A stretch of 64,000 nucleotides of DNA from Inia geoffrensis (lineage: Eukaryota > Chordata > Mammalia > Artiodactyla > Iniidae), in assembly GCA_036417435.1 (NCBI GenBank), contig CM070915.1, forward strand, positions 81,283,799-81,347,798, written 5' to 3'. Position 1 is the stretch's first letter. Each line of letters begins with the position of its first letter. The translations under genes and the position numbers were made by a program. This document shows positions 1 to 14,985 of the stretch, one piece after another. The notes under the pieces were generated by a model. That model was not told the origin of the DNA and ran no database searches. It saw nothing but the letters and a program-made list of their open reading frames with translations.

Positions 1-3000
1 TTAGGGAATGGAGAGGGTTTAGGGTACAGGTTAGGGTACGACAATGCTTAAGGGTTAGCGTAAGTGTGAGGGCACGAGTTAGTGTTGGTGTACTGGTTAA
101 GACAACGGCACCGATGAGGGTAAGGCCTCGGAAAAGGGTCACGTTCAGGGTTTCGCTTAGGGTTAGGGTTAGGGAATGGGGAGGGATTAGGGTACAGGAT
201 AGAGTACGACAATGCTTAAGGGTTAGCGTACGTTTGAGGGCATGAGTTAGTGTTTGTGTACTGGTTAAGATTAGGGCATTGGTTAGGGTAGGGCATCGGA
301 AGTGGGTCAGGTTTAGGGATGGGGTTAGGGTTAGGGTTAAGGAATGGGGAGGGATTAGTGTACAATTTAGGGTACGAAAACGCTTAAGGTTTAGCGTGTG
401 TGTGAGGGCACGAGTTAGTGTTGGTGTCCTGGTTAAGATTAGGGCACGGGTGAGGGTAAGGCTTCGGGTGAGGGTCAGGGTCAGGATTCGGGTTAGGGTT
501 AGGGTTAAGGAATGCAGAGGGATTAGGGTACATCTTAGGGTACGACAACGATTAAGCGTTAGCGTACGTGTGAGGGCACAAGTTATTGTTGGTGTCCTGG
601 TTAAGATTAGGGCACGGGTGAGGGTAAGGTTTCGGGTGAGGGTCAGGGATAGAATTCGGGTTAGGGTTAGGGTTAGGGAATGGGGAGATATTAAGGCACA
701 GTTTAGGGTACCACAACGCTTAAAGTTTAGCGTACGTGTGAGGTCACTAGTTAGTGTTAGTGTACTGCTTACGATTAGGGCACGGGTGAGGGTAAGGCCT
801 CGGAAGAGGGTCACGTTAAGGGTTAGGGTTAGGGTTAGGGTTAGGGAATGGGGATTGATTAGGGTACAGGTTAGGGTACGGCAATGGCTTAGGGTTGGCG
901 TACGTTAGAGGGCATGGGTTAGTGTTGATGTACTGGTTAAAATTAGGATACGGGTGAGGGTAAAGTTTCGGGTGAGTGTCATGGTTAGGTTTCAGGTTAG
1001 GGTTAGGGTTAGGGAATGGAGAGGGATTAGGGTACAGGTTAGGGTACCGTTGCGGTTTAGTGTTAGCGTACGTTTGAGGGCACGAGTTAGTCTTGGTGTC
1101 CTGGGTAAGTTTAGGGCACGGGTGAGGGTAAGGCTTCGGGTGAGGGTCAGGGTTAGGATTCGGGTTAGGGTTAGGGTTAGGGAATGGAGACGGTTTAGGG
1201 TACAGGTTAGGGTATGACAATGCTTAAGGGTTAGCGTAAGTGTGAGGGCACGAGTTACTGTTGGTGTACTGGTTAAGACAACGGCACCGATGAGGGTAAG
1301 GCCTCGGAAAAGGGTCACGTTCAGGGTTTCGCTTAGGGTTAGGTTTAGGGAATGGGGAGGGATTAGGGTACAGGATAGGGTACGACAATGCTTAAGGGTT
1401 AGCGTACGTTTGAGGGCATGAGTTAGTGTTTGTGTACTGGTTCAGATTAGGGCATTGGTTAGGGTAGGGCATCGAAAGTGGGTCAAGTTTAGGGATGGGG
1501 TTAGGGTTAGGGTTAAGGAATGGGGAGGGATTAGGGTACAATTTAGGGTACGGCAACGCTTAAGGTTTAGCGTACGTGTGAGGGCACGAGTTAGTGTTGC
1601 TGTCCTGGTTAAGTTTAGGGCACGGGTGAGGGTAAGGCTTCGGGTGAGTGTCAGGGTTAGGATTCGGGTTAGGGTTATGGTTAAGTAATGCAGAGGGATT
1701 AGGGTACAGCTTAGGGTACGACAGTGCTTAAGGGTTATCGTTCGTGTGAGGGCAAGGGTTAGTGTTAGCGTCCTGGTTAAGATTACGGCACGGGTGAGGG
1801 TAAGGCTTCAGGTGAGGGTCAGGGTTAGGATTCGGGTTAGGGTTAGGGTTAGGGAATCGGGAGGGATTAGGGTACAGTTTAGGGTACGACAACGATTAAG
1901 GGTTAGCGTACGTGTGAGGGCACAAGTTAGTGTTGGTGTCCTGGTTAAGATTAGGGCACGGGTGAGGGTAAGGTTTCGGGTGAGGGTCAGGGATAGAATT
2001 CGGGTTAGGGTTAGGGTTAGGGAATGGGGAGATATTAGGGCACAGTTTAGGGTACCACAACGCTTAAGGTTTAGCGTACGTGTGAGGTCACTAGTTAGTG
2101 TTAGTGTACTGCTTACGATTAGGGCACGGGTGAGGGTAAGGCCTCGGAAGAGGGTCACGTTAAGGGTTAGGGTTAGGGTTAGGGTTAGGGAATGGGGATT
2201 GATTAGGGTACAGGTTAGGGTACGGCAATGGCTTAGGGTTGGCGTACGTTAGAGGGCATGGGTTAGTGTTGATGTACTGGTTAAAATTAGGACACGGGTG
2301 AGGGTAAAGTTTCGGGTGAGTGTCATGGTTAGGTTTCAGGTTAGGGTTAGAGTTAGGGAATGGAGAGGGATTAGGGTACAGGTTAGGGTACCGCTGCGGT
2401 TTAGTGTTAGCGTACGTTTGAGGGCACGAGTTAGTCTTGGTGTCCTGGTTAAGATTAGGGCACGGGTGAGGGTAAGGCTTCGGGTGAGGGTCAGGGTTAG
2501 GATTCGGGTTAGGGTTAGGGTTAGGGAATGGGGAGGGATTAGGGTACAGTTTAGGGTACGACAACGATTAAGGGTTAGCGTACGTGTGAGGGCACAAGTT
2601 AGTTTTGGTGTCCTGGTTAAGATTAGGGCACGGGTGAGGGTAAGGTTTCGGGTGAGGGTCAGGGATAGAATTCGGGTTAGGGTTTGGGTTAGGGAATGGG
2701 GAGATATTAGGGCACAGTTTAGGGTACCACAACGCTTAAGGTTTAGCGTACGTGTGAGGTCACTAGTTAGTGTTAGTGTACTGCTTACGATTAGGGCATA
2801 GGTGAGGGTAAGGCCTCGGAAGAGGGTCACGTTAAGGGTTAGGGTTAGGGTTACGGTTAGGGAATGGGGATTGATTAGGGTACAGGTTAGGGTACGGCAA
2901 TGGCTTAGGGTTGGCGTACGTTTGAGGGCATGGGTCAGTGTTGATGTACTGGTTAAAATTAGGACACGGGTGAGGGTAAAGTTTCCTGTGAGTGTCATGG

Positions 3001-6000
3001 TTAGGTTTCAGGTTAGGGTTAGAGTTAGGGAATGGAGAGGGATTAGGGTACAGGTTAGTGTACGACAATGCTTAAGGGTTAGCGTAAGTGTGAGGGCACG
3101 AGTTAGTGTTGGTGTACTGGTTAAGACAACGGCACCGATGAGGGTAAGGCATCGGAAATGGGTCACGTTCAGGGTTTCGCTTAGGGTTAGGGTTAGGGAA
3201 TGGGGAGGGATTAGGGTACAGGATAGGGTACGACAATGCTTAAGGGTTAGCGTACGTTTGAGGGCATGAGTTAGTGTTTGTGTACTGGTTAAGATTAGGG
3301 CATTGGTTAGTGTAGGGCATCGGAAGTGGGTCAGGTTTAGGAATGGGGTTAGGGTTAGGGTTAAGGAATGGGGAGGGATTAGGGTACAATTTAGGGTACG
3401 ACAACGCTTAAGGTTTAGCGTAAGTGTGAGGGCACGAGTTAGTGTTGGTGTCCTGGTTAAGATTAGGGCACGGGTGAGGGTAAGGCTTCGGGTGAGGGTC
3501 AGGATTAGGATTCGGGTTAGAGTTAGGGTTAAGGAATGCAGAGGGATTAGGGTACAGCTTAGGGTACGACAGTGCTTAAGGGTTAGCGTTCGTGTGAGGG
3601 CAAGGGTTAGTGTTAGTGTCCTGGTTAAGATTAGGGCACGGGTGAGGGTAAGGCTTCGGGTGAGGGTCAGGATTAGGATTCGGGTTAGCGTTAGTGTTAA
3701 GGAATGGGGAGGGATTAGGGTACAATTTAGGGTACGACAACGCTTAAGGTTTAGCGTACGTGTGAGGGCACGAGTTAGTGTTGGTGTCCTGGTTAAGATT
3801 AGGGCACGGGTGAGGGTAAGGCTTCGGGTGAGGGTCAGGTTTAGGAATGGGGTGAGGGTTAGGGTTAGGGAATGGGGAGGGATTAGGGTACAGTTTAGGG
3901 TACGACAACGATTAAGGGTTAGCGTACGTGTGAGGGCACAAGTTAGTGTTGGTGTCCTGGTTAAAGTTAGGGCACGGTTGAGGGTAAGGTTTCGGGTGAG
4001 GGTCAGGGATAGAATTCGGGTTAGGGTTAGGGTTAGGGAATGGGGAGATATTAGGGCACAGTTTAGGGTACCACAACGCTTAAGGTTTAGCGTACGTGTG
4101 AGGTCACTAGTTAGTGTTAGTGTACTGCTTACGATTAGGGCACGGGGGAGGGTAAGGCCTCGGAAGAGGGTCACGTTAAGGGTTAGGGTTAGGGTTAGGG
4201 TTAGGGAATGGGGATTGATTAGGGTACAGGTTAGGGTACGGCAATGGCTTAGGGTTGGCGTACGTTAGAGGGCATGGGTTAGTCTTGATGTACTGGTTAA
4301 AATTAGGACACGGGTGATGGTAAAGTTTCGGGTGAGTGTCATGGTTAGGTTTCAGGTTAGGGTTAGGGTTAGGGAATGGAGAGGGATTAGGGTACAGGTT
4401 AGGGTACCGCTGCGGTTTAGTGTTAGCGTACGTGTGAGGGCACGAGTTAGTCTTGGTGTCCTGGTTAAGATTAGGGCACGGGTGAGGGTAAGGCTTCGGG
4501 TGAGGGTCAGGGTTAGGATTCGGGTTAGGGTTAGGGTTAGGGAATGGAGAGGGATTAGGGTACATGTTAGGGTACGACAATGCTTAAGGGTTAGCGTAAG
4601 TGTGAGGGCACGAGTTACTGTTGGTGTACTGGTTAAGACAACGGCACCGATGAGGGTAAGGCCTCGGAAAAGGGTCACGTTCAGGGTTTCGCTTAGGGTT
4701 ACGGTTAGGGAATGGGGAGGGATTAGGGTACAGTTTAGGGTACGACAACGATTAAGTGTTAGCGTACGTGTGAGGGAACAAGTTAGTGTTGGTGTCCTGG
4801 TTAAGAATAGGGCACGGGTGAGGGTAAGGTTTCGGGTGAGGGTCAGGGATAGAATTCGGGTTAGGTTTAGTGTTAGGGAATGGCCAGATATTAGGGCACA
4901 GTTTAGGGTAGCACAACGCTTAAGGTTTAGCGTATGTGTGAGGTCACTAGTTAGTGTTAGTGTACTGCTTACGATTAGGGCACCGGTGAGGGTAAGGCCT
5001 CGGAAGAGGGTCACGTTAAGGGTTAGGGTTAGGGTTAGGGTTAGGGAATGGGGATTGATTAGGGTACAGGTTACGTTACGGCAATGGCTTAGGGTTGGCG
5101 TACGTTAGAGGGCATGGGTTAGTGTTGATGTACTGGTTAAAATTAGGACACGGGTGAGGGTAAAGTTTCGGGTGAGTGTCATGGTTAGGTTTCAGGTTAG
5201 GGTTAGGGTTAGGGAATGGAGAGGGATTAGGGTACAGGTTAGGGTACCGCTGCGCGTTAGTGTTAGCATACGTGTGAGGGCGCGAGTTAGTCTTGTTGTC
5301 CTTGTTAAGATTAGGGCACGGGTGAGGGTAAGGCTTCGGGTGAGGGTCAGGGTTAGGATTCGGGTTAGGGTTAGGGTTAGTGAATGGAGAGGGATTAGGG
5401 TACAGGTTAGGGTACGACAATGCCTAAGGGTTAGCGTAAGTGTGAGGGCATGAGTTAGTGTTGGTGTCCTGGTTAAGATTAGGGCACGGCTGAGGGTAAG
5501 GCCTCGGAAAAGGGTCACGTTCAGGGTTTCGCTTAGGGTTAGGGTTTGGGAATGGGGAGGGATTAGGATACAGGATAGGGTACGACAATGCTTAAGGGTT
5601 AGCGTACGTTTGAGGGCATGAGTTAGTGTTTGTGTACTGGTTAAGATTAGGGCATTGGTTAGGGTAGGGCATCGGAAGTGGGTCAGGTTTAGGGATTGGC
5701 TTAGGGTTAGGGTTAAGGAATGGGGAGGGATTAGGGTACAATTTAGGGTACGACAACGCTTAAGGTTTAGCGTACGTGTGAGGGCACCAGTTAGTGTTGG
5801 TGTCCTGGTTAAGATTAGGGCACGGGTGAGGGTAAGGCTTCGGGTGAGGGTCAGGGTTAGGATTCGGGTTAGGGTTAGGGTTAAGGAATGCAGAGGGATT
5901 AGGGTACAGCTTAGGGTACGACAGTGCTTAAGGGTTAGCGTTCGTGTGAGGGCAAGTGTTAGTGTTAGTGTCCTGGTTAAGATTAGGGCACGGGTGAGGG

Positions 6001-9000
6001 TAAGGCTTCAGGTGAGGGTCAGGGTTAGGATTCGGGTTAGGGTTAGGGTTAGGGAATGGAGAGGGATTAGGGTACAGGTTAGGGTACGACAATGCTTAAG
6101 GGTTAGCGGAAGTGTGAGGGCACGAGTTAGTGTTGGTGTACTGGTTAAGACAACGGCACCGATGAGGGTAAGGCCTCCTAAAAGGGTCACGTTCAGGGTT
6201 TTGCTTCAGGTTAGGGTTAGGGAATGGGGAGGGATTAGGGTACAAGATAGGATACGACAATGCTTAAGGGTTAGCGTACGTTTGAGGGCATGAGTTAGTG
6301 TTTGTGTACTGGTTAAGATTAGGGCATTGGTTAGGGTAGGGCATCGGAAGTGGGTCAGGTTTAGGGATGGGGTTAGGGTTAGGGTTAAGGAATGGGGAGG
6401 GATTAGGGTACAATTTAGGGTACGATAACGCTTAAGGTTTAGCGTACGTGTGAGGGCACGAGTTAGTGTTGGTGTTCTGGTTAAGATTAGGGCACGGGTG
6501 AGGGTAGGGCTTCGGGTGAGGGTCAGGGTTAGGATTCGGGTAAGGCTTAGGGTTAAGGAATGCAGAGGGATTAGGTTACAGCTGAGGGTACGACAGTGCT
6601 TAAGGGTTAGCGTTCGTGTGAGGACAAGGGTTAGTGTTAGTGTCCTGGTTAAGATTAGGGCACGGGTGAGGGTAAGGCTTCAGGTGAGGGTCAGGGTTAG
6701 GATTCGGGTTAGGGTTAGGGTTAGGGACTGGGGAGGGATTAGGGTACAGTTTAGGGTACGACAACGATTAAGGGTTAGCGTACGTGTGAGGGCACAAGTT
6801 AGTGTTGGTTTCCTGGTTAAGATTAGGGCACGGGTGAGGGTAAAGTTTCGGGTGAGGGTCAGGGATAGAATTCGGGTTTGGGTTAGGGTTAGGGAATGGG
6901 GAGATATTAGGGCACAGTTTAGGGTACCACAACGCTTAAGGTTTAGCGTACGTGTGAGGTCACTAGTTAGTGTTAGTGTACTGATTACGATTAGGGCACG
7001 GGTGAGTGTAAGGCCTCGGAATAGGGTCACGTTAAGGGTTAGGGTTAGGGTTAGGGTTAGGGAATGGGGATTGATTAGGGTACAGGTTAGGGTAAGGCAA
7101 TGGCTTAGGGTTGGCGTACGTTAGATGGCATGGGTTAGTGTTGATGTACTGGTTAAAATTAGGACACGGGTGAGGGTAAAGTTTCGGGTGATTGTCATGG
7201 TTAGGTTTCAGGTTAGGGTTAGGGTTAGGGAATGGAGAGGGATTCGGGTACAGGTTAGGGTACCGCTGCGGTTTAGTGTTAGCGTACGTGTGAGGGCACG
7301 AGTTAGTGTTGGTGTCCTGGTTAAGATTAGGGCACGGGTGAGGGTAAGGCTTCGGGTGTGGGTCAGGGTTAGGATTCGGGTTAGGGTTAGGGTTGGGGAA
7401 TGGAGTGGGATTAGGGTACAGGTTAGGGTACGACAATGCTTAAGGGTTAGCGTAAGTGTGAGGGCACGAGTTAGTGTTGGTGTACTGGTTAAGACAACGG
7501 CACCGATGAGGGTAAGGCCTCGGAAAAGGGTCACGTTCAGGATGTCGCTTAGGGTTAGGGTTAGGGAATGGGGAGGGATTAGGGTACAGGATAGGGTACG
7601 ACAATGCTTAAGGGTTAGCGTACGTTTGAGGGCATGAGTTAGTGTTTGTGTACTGGTTAAGATTAGGGCATTGGTTAGGGTAGGGCATCGGAAGTGGGTC
7701 AGGTTTAGGGATGGGGTTAGGGTTAGGGTTAAGGAATGGGGAGGGATTAGGGTACAATTTAGGGTACGACAACGCTTAAGGTTTAGCGTACGTGTGAGGG
7801 CACGATTTAGTGTTGGTGTCCTGGTTAAGATTAGGGCACGGGTGAGGGTAAGGCTTCGGGTGAGGGTCAGGGTTAGGATTCGGGTTAGGGTTAGGGTTAA
7901 GGAATGCAGAGGGATTAGGGTACAGCTTAGGGTACGACAGTGCTTAAGGGTTAGCGTTCGTGTGAGGGCAAGGTTTAGTGTTAGTGTCCTGGTTAAGATT
8001 AGGGCACGGGTGAGGGTAAAGATTCGGGTGAGTGTCATGGTTAGGTTTCAGGTTAGGGTTAGGGTTAAGGAATGGAGAGGGATTAGGGTACAGGTTAGGG
8101 TACCGCTGCGGTTAAGTGTTAGCGTACGTTTGAGGGCACGAGTTAGTCTTGGTGTCCTGGTTAAGATTAGGGCACGGGTGAGGGTAAGGCTTCGGCTGAG
8201 GGTCAGGGTTAGGATTCGGGTTAGGGTTAGGGTTAGGGAATGGAGAGGGATTAGGGTACAGGTTAGGGTACGACAATGCTTAAGGGTTAGCGTAAGTGTG
8301 AGGGCACAAGTTAGTGTTGGTGTACTGGTTAAGAAAACGGCCCCGATGAGGGTAAGGCCTCGGAAAAAGGTCACGTTCAGGGTTTCGCTTAGGGTTAGGG
8401 TTAGGGAATGGGGAGGGATTAGGGTACAGGATAGGGTACGACAATGCTTAAGGGTTAGCGTACGTTTGAGGACATGAGTTAGTGTTTGTGTACTGGTTAA
8501 GATTAGGGCATTGGTTAGGGTAGGGCATCGGAGGTGGGGCAGGTTTAGGGATGGGGTTAGGGTTAGGGTTAAGGAATGGGGAGGGATTAGGGTACAATTT
8601 AGGGTACGACAACGCTTAAGGTTTAGCGTACGTGTGAGGGCACGAGTTAGTGTTGGTGTCCTGGTTAAGATTAGGGCACGGGTGAGGGTAATGCTTCAGG
8701 TGAGGGTCAGGTATAGGATTCGGGTTAGGGTTAGGGTTAGGGAATGGGGAGGGTTTAGGGTACAGTTTAGGGTACGACAACGATTAAGGGTCAGCGTACG
8801 TGTGAGGGCACAAGTTAGTGTTGGTGTCCTGGTTAAGATTAGGGCACGGGTGAGGGTAAGGTTTCGGGTGAGGGTCAGGGATAGAATTCGGGTTAGGGTT
8901 AGGGTTAGGGAATTGGGAGATATTAGGGCACAGTTTAGGGTACCACAACGCTTAAGGTTTAGCGTACGTGTGAGGTCACTAGTTAGTGTTAGTGTACTGC

Positions 9001-11920
9001 TTACGATTAGGGCACGGGTGAGGGTAAGGCCTCGGAAGAGGGTCACGTTAAGGGTTAGGGTTACGGTTAGGGTTAGGGAATGGGGATTGATTAGGGTACA
9101 GGTTAGGGTACGGCAATGGCTTAGGGTTGGCGTACGTTAGAGGGCATGGGTTAGTGTTGATGTACTGGTTAAAATTAGGACACGGGTGAGGGTAAAGTTT
9201 CGGGTGAGTGTCATGGTTAGGTTTCAGGTTAGGGTTAGGGATAGGGAAGGGAGAGGGATTAGGGTACAGGTTAGGGTACCGCTGCGGTTTAGTGTTAGCG
9301 TACGTTTGAGGGCACGAGTTAGTCTTGGTGTCCTGGTTAAGATTAGGGTACGGGTGAGGGTAAGGCTTCGGGTGAGGGTCAGGGTTAGGATTCGGGTTAG
9401 GGTTAGGGTTAGGGAATGGAGAGGGATTAGGGTACAGGTTAGGGTACGACAATGCTTAAGGGTTAGCGTAAGTGTGAGGGCACGAGTTAGCGTTGGTGTA
9501 CTGGTTAAGACAATGGCACCGATGAGGGTAAGGCCTCGGAAAAGGGTCACGTTCAGGGTTTCGCTTAGGGTTAGGGTTAGGGAATGGGGAGGGATTAGGG
9601 TACAGGATAGGGTACGACAATGCTTAAGGGTTAGCGTACGTTTGAGGGCATGAGTTAGTGTTTGTGTCCTGGTTAAGATTAGGGCATTGGTTAGGGTAGG
9701 GCATCGGAAGTCGGTCAGGTTTAGGGATGGGGTTAGGGCTAGGGTTAAGGAATGGGGAGGGATTAGGGTACAATTTAGGGTACGACAATGCTTAAGGTTT
9801 ACCGTACGTGTGAGGGCACGAGTTAGTGTTGGTGTCCTGGTTAAGATTAGGGCACGGGTGAGGGTAAGGCTTCGGGTGAGGGTCAGGGTTAGGATTCGGG
9901 TTAGGGTTAGGGTTAAGGAATGCAGAGGAATTAGGGTACAGCTTAGGGTACGACAGTGCTTAAGGGTTAGCGTTCATGTGAGGGCAAGGGTTAGTGTTAG
10001 TGTCCTAGTTAAGATTAGGGCACGGGTGAGGGTAAGGCTTCAGGTGAGGGTCAGGGTTAGGATTCGGGTTAGGGTTATGGTTAGGGAATGGGGAGGGATT
10101 AGGGTACAGTTTAGGGTACGACAACGATTAAGGGTTAGCGTACGTGTGAGGGCACAAGTTAGTGTTGGTGTCCTGGTTAAGATTAGTGCACGGGTGAGGG
10201 TAAAGTTTCGGGTGAGTGTCATGGTTAGGTTTCAGGTTAGGGTTAGGGTTAGGGAATGGAGAGGGATTAGGGTACAGGTTAGGGTACCGCTGCAGTTTAG
10301 TGTTAGCGTACGTTTGAGGGCACGAGTTAGTCTTGGTGTCCTGGTTAAGATTAGGGCACGGGTGAGGGTAAGGCTTCGGGTGAGGGTCAGGGTTAGGATT
10401 CGGGTTAGGGTTAGGGTTAAGGAATGCAGAGGGATTAGGGTACAGCTTAGGGTACGACAGTGCTTAAGGGTTAGCGTTCGTGTGAGGGCAAGGGTTAGTG
10501 TTAGTGTCCTGGTTAAGATTAGGGCACGGGTGAGGGTAAGGCTTCAGGTGAGGGTCAGGGTTAGGATTCGGGTTAGGGTTAGGGTTAGGGAATGGGGAGG
10601 GATTAGGGTACAGTTTAGGGTACGACAACGATTAAGGGTTAGCGTACGTGTGAGGGCACAAGTTAGTGTTGGTGTCCTGGTTAAGATTAGGGCACGGGTG
10701 CGGGTAAGGTTTCGGGTGAGGGTCAGGGATAGAATTCGGGTTAGGGTTAGGGTTAGGGAATGGGGAGATATTAGGGCACAGTTTAGGGTACCACAACGCT
10801 TAAGGTTTAGCGTACGTGTGAGGTCACTAGTTAGTGTTAGTGTACTGCTTACGATTAGGGCACGGGTGAGGGTAAGGCCTCGGAAGAGGGTCACGTTAAG
10901 GGTTAGGGTTAGGGAATGGGGATTGATTAGGGTACAGGTTAGGGTACGGCAATGGCTTAGGGTTGGCGTACGTTAGAGGGCATGGGTTAGTGTTGATGTA
11001 CTGGTTAAAATTAGGACACGGGTGAGGGTAAAGTTTCGGGTGAGTGTCATGGTTAGGTTTCAGGTTAGGGTTAGGGTTAGGGAATGGAGAGGGATTAGGG
11101 TACAGGTTAGGGTACCGCTGCGGTTTAGTGTTAGCGTACGTTTGAGGGCACGAGTTAGTCTTGGTGTCCTGGTTAAGATTAGGGCACGGGTGAGGGTAAG
11201 GCTTCGGGTGAGGGTCAGGGTTAGGATTCGGGTTAGGGTTAGGGTTAGGGAATGGAGAGGGATTAGGGTACAGGTTAGGGTACGACAATGCTTAAGGGTT
11301 AGCGTAAGTGTGAGGGCACAAGTTAGTGTTGGTGTACTGGTAAAGACAACGGCCCCGATGAGGGTAAGGCCTCAGAAAAGGGTCACGTTCAGGGTTTCGC
11401 TTAGGGTTAGGGTTAGGGAATGGGGAGGGATTAGGGTACAGGATAGGGTACGACAATGCTTAAGGGTTAGCGTACGTTTGAGGACATGAGTTAGTGTTTG
11501 TGTACTGGTTAAGATTAGGGCATTGGTTAGGGTAGGGCATCGGAGGTGGGTCAGGTTTAGGGATGGGGTTAGGGTTAGGGTTAAGGAATGGGGAGGGATT
11601 AGGGTACAATTTAGGGTACGACAACGTTTAAGGTTTAGCGTACGTGTGAGGGCACGAGTTAGTGTTGGTGTCCTGGTTAAGATTAGGGCACGGGTGAGGG
11701 TAAGGCTTCAGGTGAGGGTCAGGGTTAGGATTCGGGTTAGGGTTAGGGTTAGGGAATGGGGATTGATTAGGGTACAGGTTAGGGTAAGGCAACGGCTTAG
11801 GGTTGGCGTACGTTAGATGGCATGGGTTAGTGTTGATGTACTGGTTAAAATTAGGACACGGGTGTGGGTAAAGTTTCGGGTGATTGTCATGGTTAGGTTT
11901 CAGGTTAGGGTTAGGGTTAG

Positions 11921-11976
11921 GGAATGGAGAGGGATTCGGGTTAGGGTTAGGGTTAGGGTTAGGGTTAGGGTTAGGG
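11921..11976 (+). repeat. 54-bp mini-monomer with six perfect TTAGGG units (left copy)
   Basis: Two successive GGAATG motifs, at 11,921 and 11,975, are only 54 bp (nine hexamers) apart instead of 168. Between them, 11,941-11,976 is six perfect TTAGGG hexamers preceded by TTCGGG. I noticed no longer pure telomeric run in the array. The shape fits a deletion or slippage in hexamer register. Confidence 0.92.
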
Positions 11977-14817
11977 AATGGAGAGGGATTAGGGTACAGG
12001 TTAGGGTACCGCTGCGGTTTAGTGTTAACGTACGTTTGAGGGCACGAGTTAGTCTTGGTGTCCTGGTTAAGATTAGGGCACGGGTGAGGGTAAGGCTTCG
12101 GGTGAGGGTCATGGTTAGGATTCGGCTTAGGGTTAGGGTTAAGGAATGCAGACGGATTAGGCTACAGCTTAGGGTACGACAGTGCTTAAGGGTTAGCGTT
12201 CGTGTGAGGGCAAGGGTTAGTGTTAGTGTCCTGGTTAAGATTAGGGCACGGGTGAGGGTAAGGCTTCAGGTGAGGGTCAGGGTTAGGATTCAGGTTAGGG
12301 TTAGCGTTAGGGAATGGGGAGGGATTAGGGTACAGTTTAGGGTACGACAACGATTAAGGGTTAGCGTACGTGTGAGGGCACAAGATAGTGTTGTTGTCCT
12401 GGTTAAGATTAGGGCACGGGTGAGGGTAAGGTTTCGGGTGAGGGTCAGGGATAGAATTCGGGTTAGGGTTAGGGTTAGGGAATGGGGAGATATTAGGGCA
12501 CAGTTTAGGGTACCACAACGCTTAAGGTTTAGCGTACGTGTGAGGTCACTAGTTAGTGTTAGTGTACTGCTTACGATTAGGGCACAGGTGAGGGTAAGGC
12601 CTCGGAAGAGGGTCACGTTAAGGGTTAGGGTTAGGGTTAGGGTTAGGGAATGGGGATTGATTAGGGTACAGGTTAGGTTACGACAATGGCTTAGGGTTGG
12701 CGTACGTTAGAGGGCATGGGTTAGTGTTGATGTACTGGTTAAAATTAGGACACGGGTGAGGGTAAAGTTTCGGGTGAGTGTCATGGTTAGGTTTCAGGTT
12801 AGGGTTAGGGTTAGGGAATGGAGCGGGATTAGGGTACAGGTTAGGGTACCGCTGCGGTTTAGTGTTAGCGTACGTTTGAGGGCACGATTAGTCTTGGTAT
12901 CCTGGTTAAGATTAGGGCACGGGTGAGGGTAAGGCTTCGGGTGAGGGTCAGGGTTAGGATTCGGGTTAGGGTTAGGGTTAGGGAATGGAGAGGGATTAGG
13001 GTACAGGTTAGGGTACGACAATGTTTAAGGATTAGTGTAAGTGTGAGGGAACGAGTTAGTGTTGGTGTACTGGTTAAGACAACGGCACCGATGAGGGTAA
13101 GGCCTCGGAAAAGGGTCACGTTCAGGGTTTCGCTTAGGGTTAGGGTTAGGGAATGGGGAGGGATTAGGGTACAGGATAGGGTACGACAATGCTTAAGGGT
13201 TAGCGTACTTTTGAGGGCATGAGTTAGTGTTGGTGTACTGGTTAAGATTAGGGCATTGGTTAGGGTAGGGCATCGGAAGTGGGTCAGGTGTAGTGATGGG
13301 GTTAGGGTTAGGGTTAAGGAATGGGGAGGGATTAGGGTACGATTTAGGGTACGACAACGCTTAAGGTTTAGCGTACGTGTGAGGGCACGAGTTAGTGTTG
13401 GTGTCCTGGTTAAGATTAGGGCACGGGTGAGGGTAAGGCTTCGGGTGAGGGTCAGGGTTAGGGTTCGGGTTAGGGTTAGGGTTAAGGAATGCAGAGGGAT
13501 TAGGGTACAGCTTAGGGTACGACAGTGCTTAAGGGTTAGCGTTCGTGTGAGGGTAAGGGTTAGTGTTAGTGTCCTGGTTAAGATTAGGGCACGGGTGAGG
13601 GTAATGCTTCAGGTGAGGGTCAGGTATAGGATTCGGGTTAGGGTTAGGGTTAGGGAATGGGGAGGGTTTAGGGTACAGTTTAGGGTACGACAACGATTAA
13701 GGGTCAGCGTACGTGTGAGGGCACAAGTTAGTGTTGGTGTCCTGGTTAAGATTAGGGCACGGGTGAGGGTAAGGTTTCGGGTGAGGGTCAGGGATAGAAT
13801 TCGGGTTAGCGTTAGGGTTAGGGAATGGGGAGATATTAGGGCACAGTTTAGGGTACCACAACGCTTAAGGTTTAGCGTACGTGTGAGGTCACTAGTTAGT
13901 GTTAGTGTACTGCTTACGATAAGGGCACGGGTGAGGGTAAGGCCTCGGAAGAGGGTCAAGTTAAGGGTTAGGGTTAGGGAATGGGGATTGATTAGGGTAC
14001 AGGTTAGGGTACGGCAATGGCTTAGGGTTGGCGTACGTTAGAGGGCATGGGTTCGTGTTGATGTACTGGTTAAAATTAGGACACGGGTGAGGGTAAAGTT
14101 TCGGGTGAGTGTCATGGTTAGGTTTCAGGTTAGGGTTAGGGTTAGGGAATGGAGAGGGATTAGGGTACAGGTTAGGGTACCGCTGCGGTTTAGTGTTAGC
14201 GTACGTTTGAGGGCACGAGTTAGTCTTGGTGTCCTGGTTAAGATTAGGGCACGGGTGAGGGTAAGGCTTCGGGTGAGGGTCAGGGTTAGGATTCGGGTTA
14301 GGGTTAGGGTTAGGGAATGGAGAGGGATTAGGGTACAGGTTAGGGTACGACAATGCTTAAGGGTTAGCGTAAGTGTGAGGGCACGAGTTATTGTTGGTGT
14401 ACTGGTTAAGACAACGGCACCGATGAGGGTAAGGCCTCGGAAAAGGGTCACGTTCAGGGTTTCGCTTAGGGTTAGGGTTAGGGAATGGGGAGGGATTAGG
14501 GTACAGGATAGGGTACGACAATGCTTAAGGTTTAGCGTATGTTTGAGGGCATGAGTTAGTGTTTGTGTACTGGTTAAGATGAGGGCATTGGTTAGGGTAG
14601 GGCATAGGAAGTGGGTCAGGTTTAGGGATGGGGTTAGGGTTAGGGTTAAGGAATGGGGAGGGATTAGGGTACAATTTAGGGTACGACAACGCTTAAGGTT
14701 TAGCGTACGTGTGAGGGCACGAGTTAGTGTTTGTGTACTGGTTAAGATTAGGGCATTGGTTAAGGTAGGGCATCGGTAGTGGGTCAGGTTTAGGGATGGG
14801 GTTAGGGTTAGGGTTAA

Positions 14818-14985
14818 GGAATGGGGAGGGATTAGGGTACAATTTAGGGTACGACAACGCTTAAGGTTTAGCGTACGTGTGAGGGCACGAGTTAGTGTTG
14901 GTGTCCTGGTTAAGATTAGGGCACGGGTGAGGGTAAGGCTTCGGGTGAGGGTCAGGGTTAGGATTCGGGTTAGGGTTAGGGTTAA
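14818..14985 (+). repeat. Monomer type A
   Basis: Type A is recognised by GGGTACAATTTAGGG near its start, then CGACAACGCTTAAGG, GTGTCCTGG in the middle, and an end in GGGTTAAGG rather than GGGTTAGGG. It carries about eight CpG dinucleotides in 168 bp (in the CACGGG, TTCGGG, TACGAC, AACGCT, GCGTACGTG and CACGAG contexts). In other copies some of these appear as TG or CA. It follows type H and normally precedes type B. Confidence 0.9.
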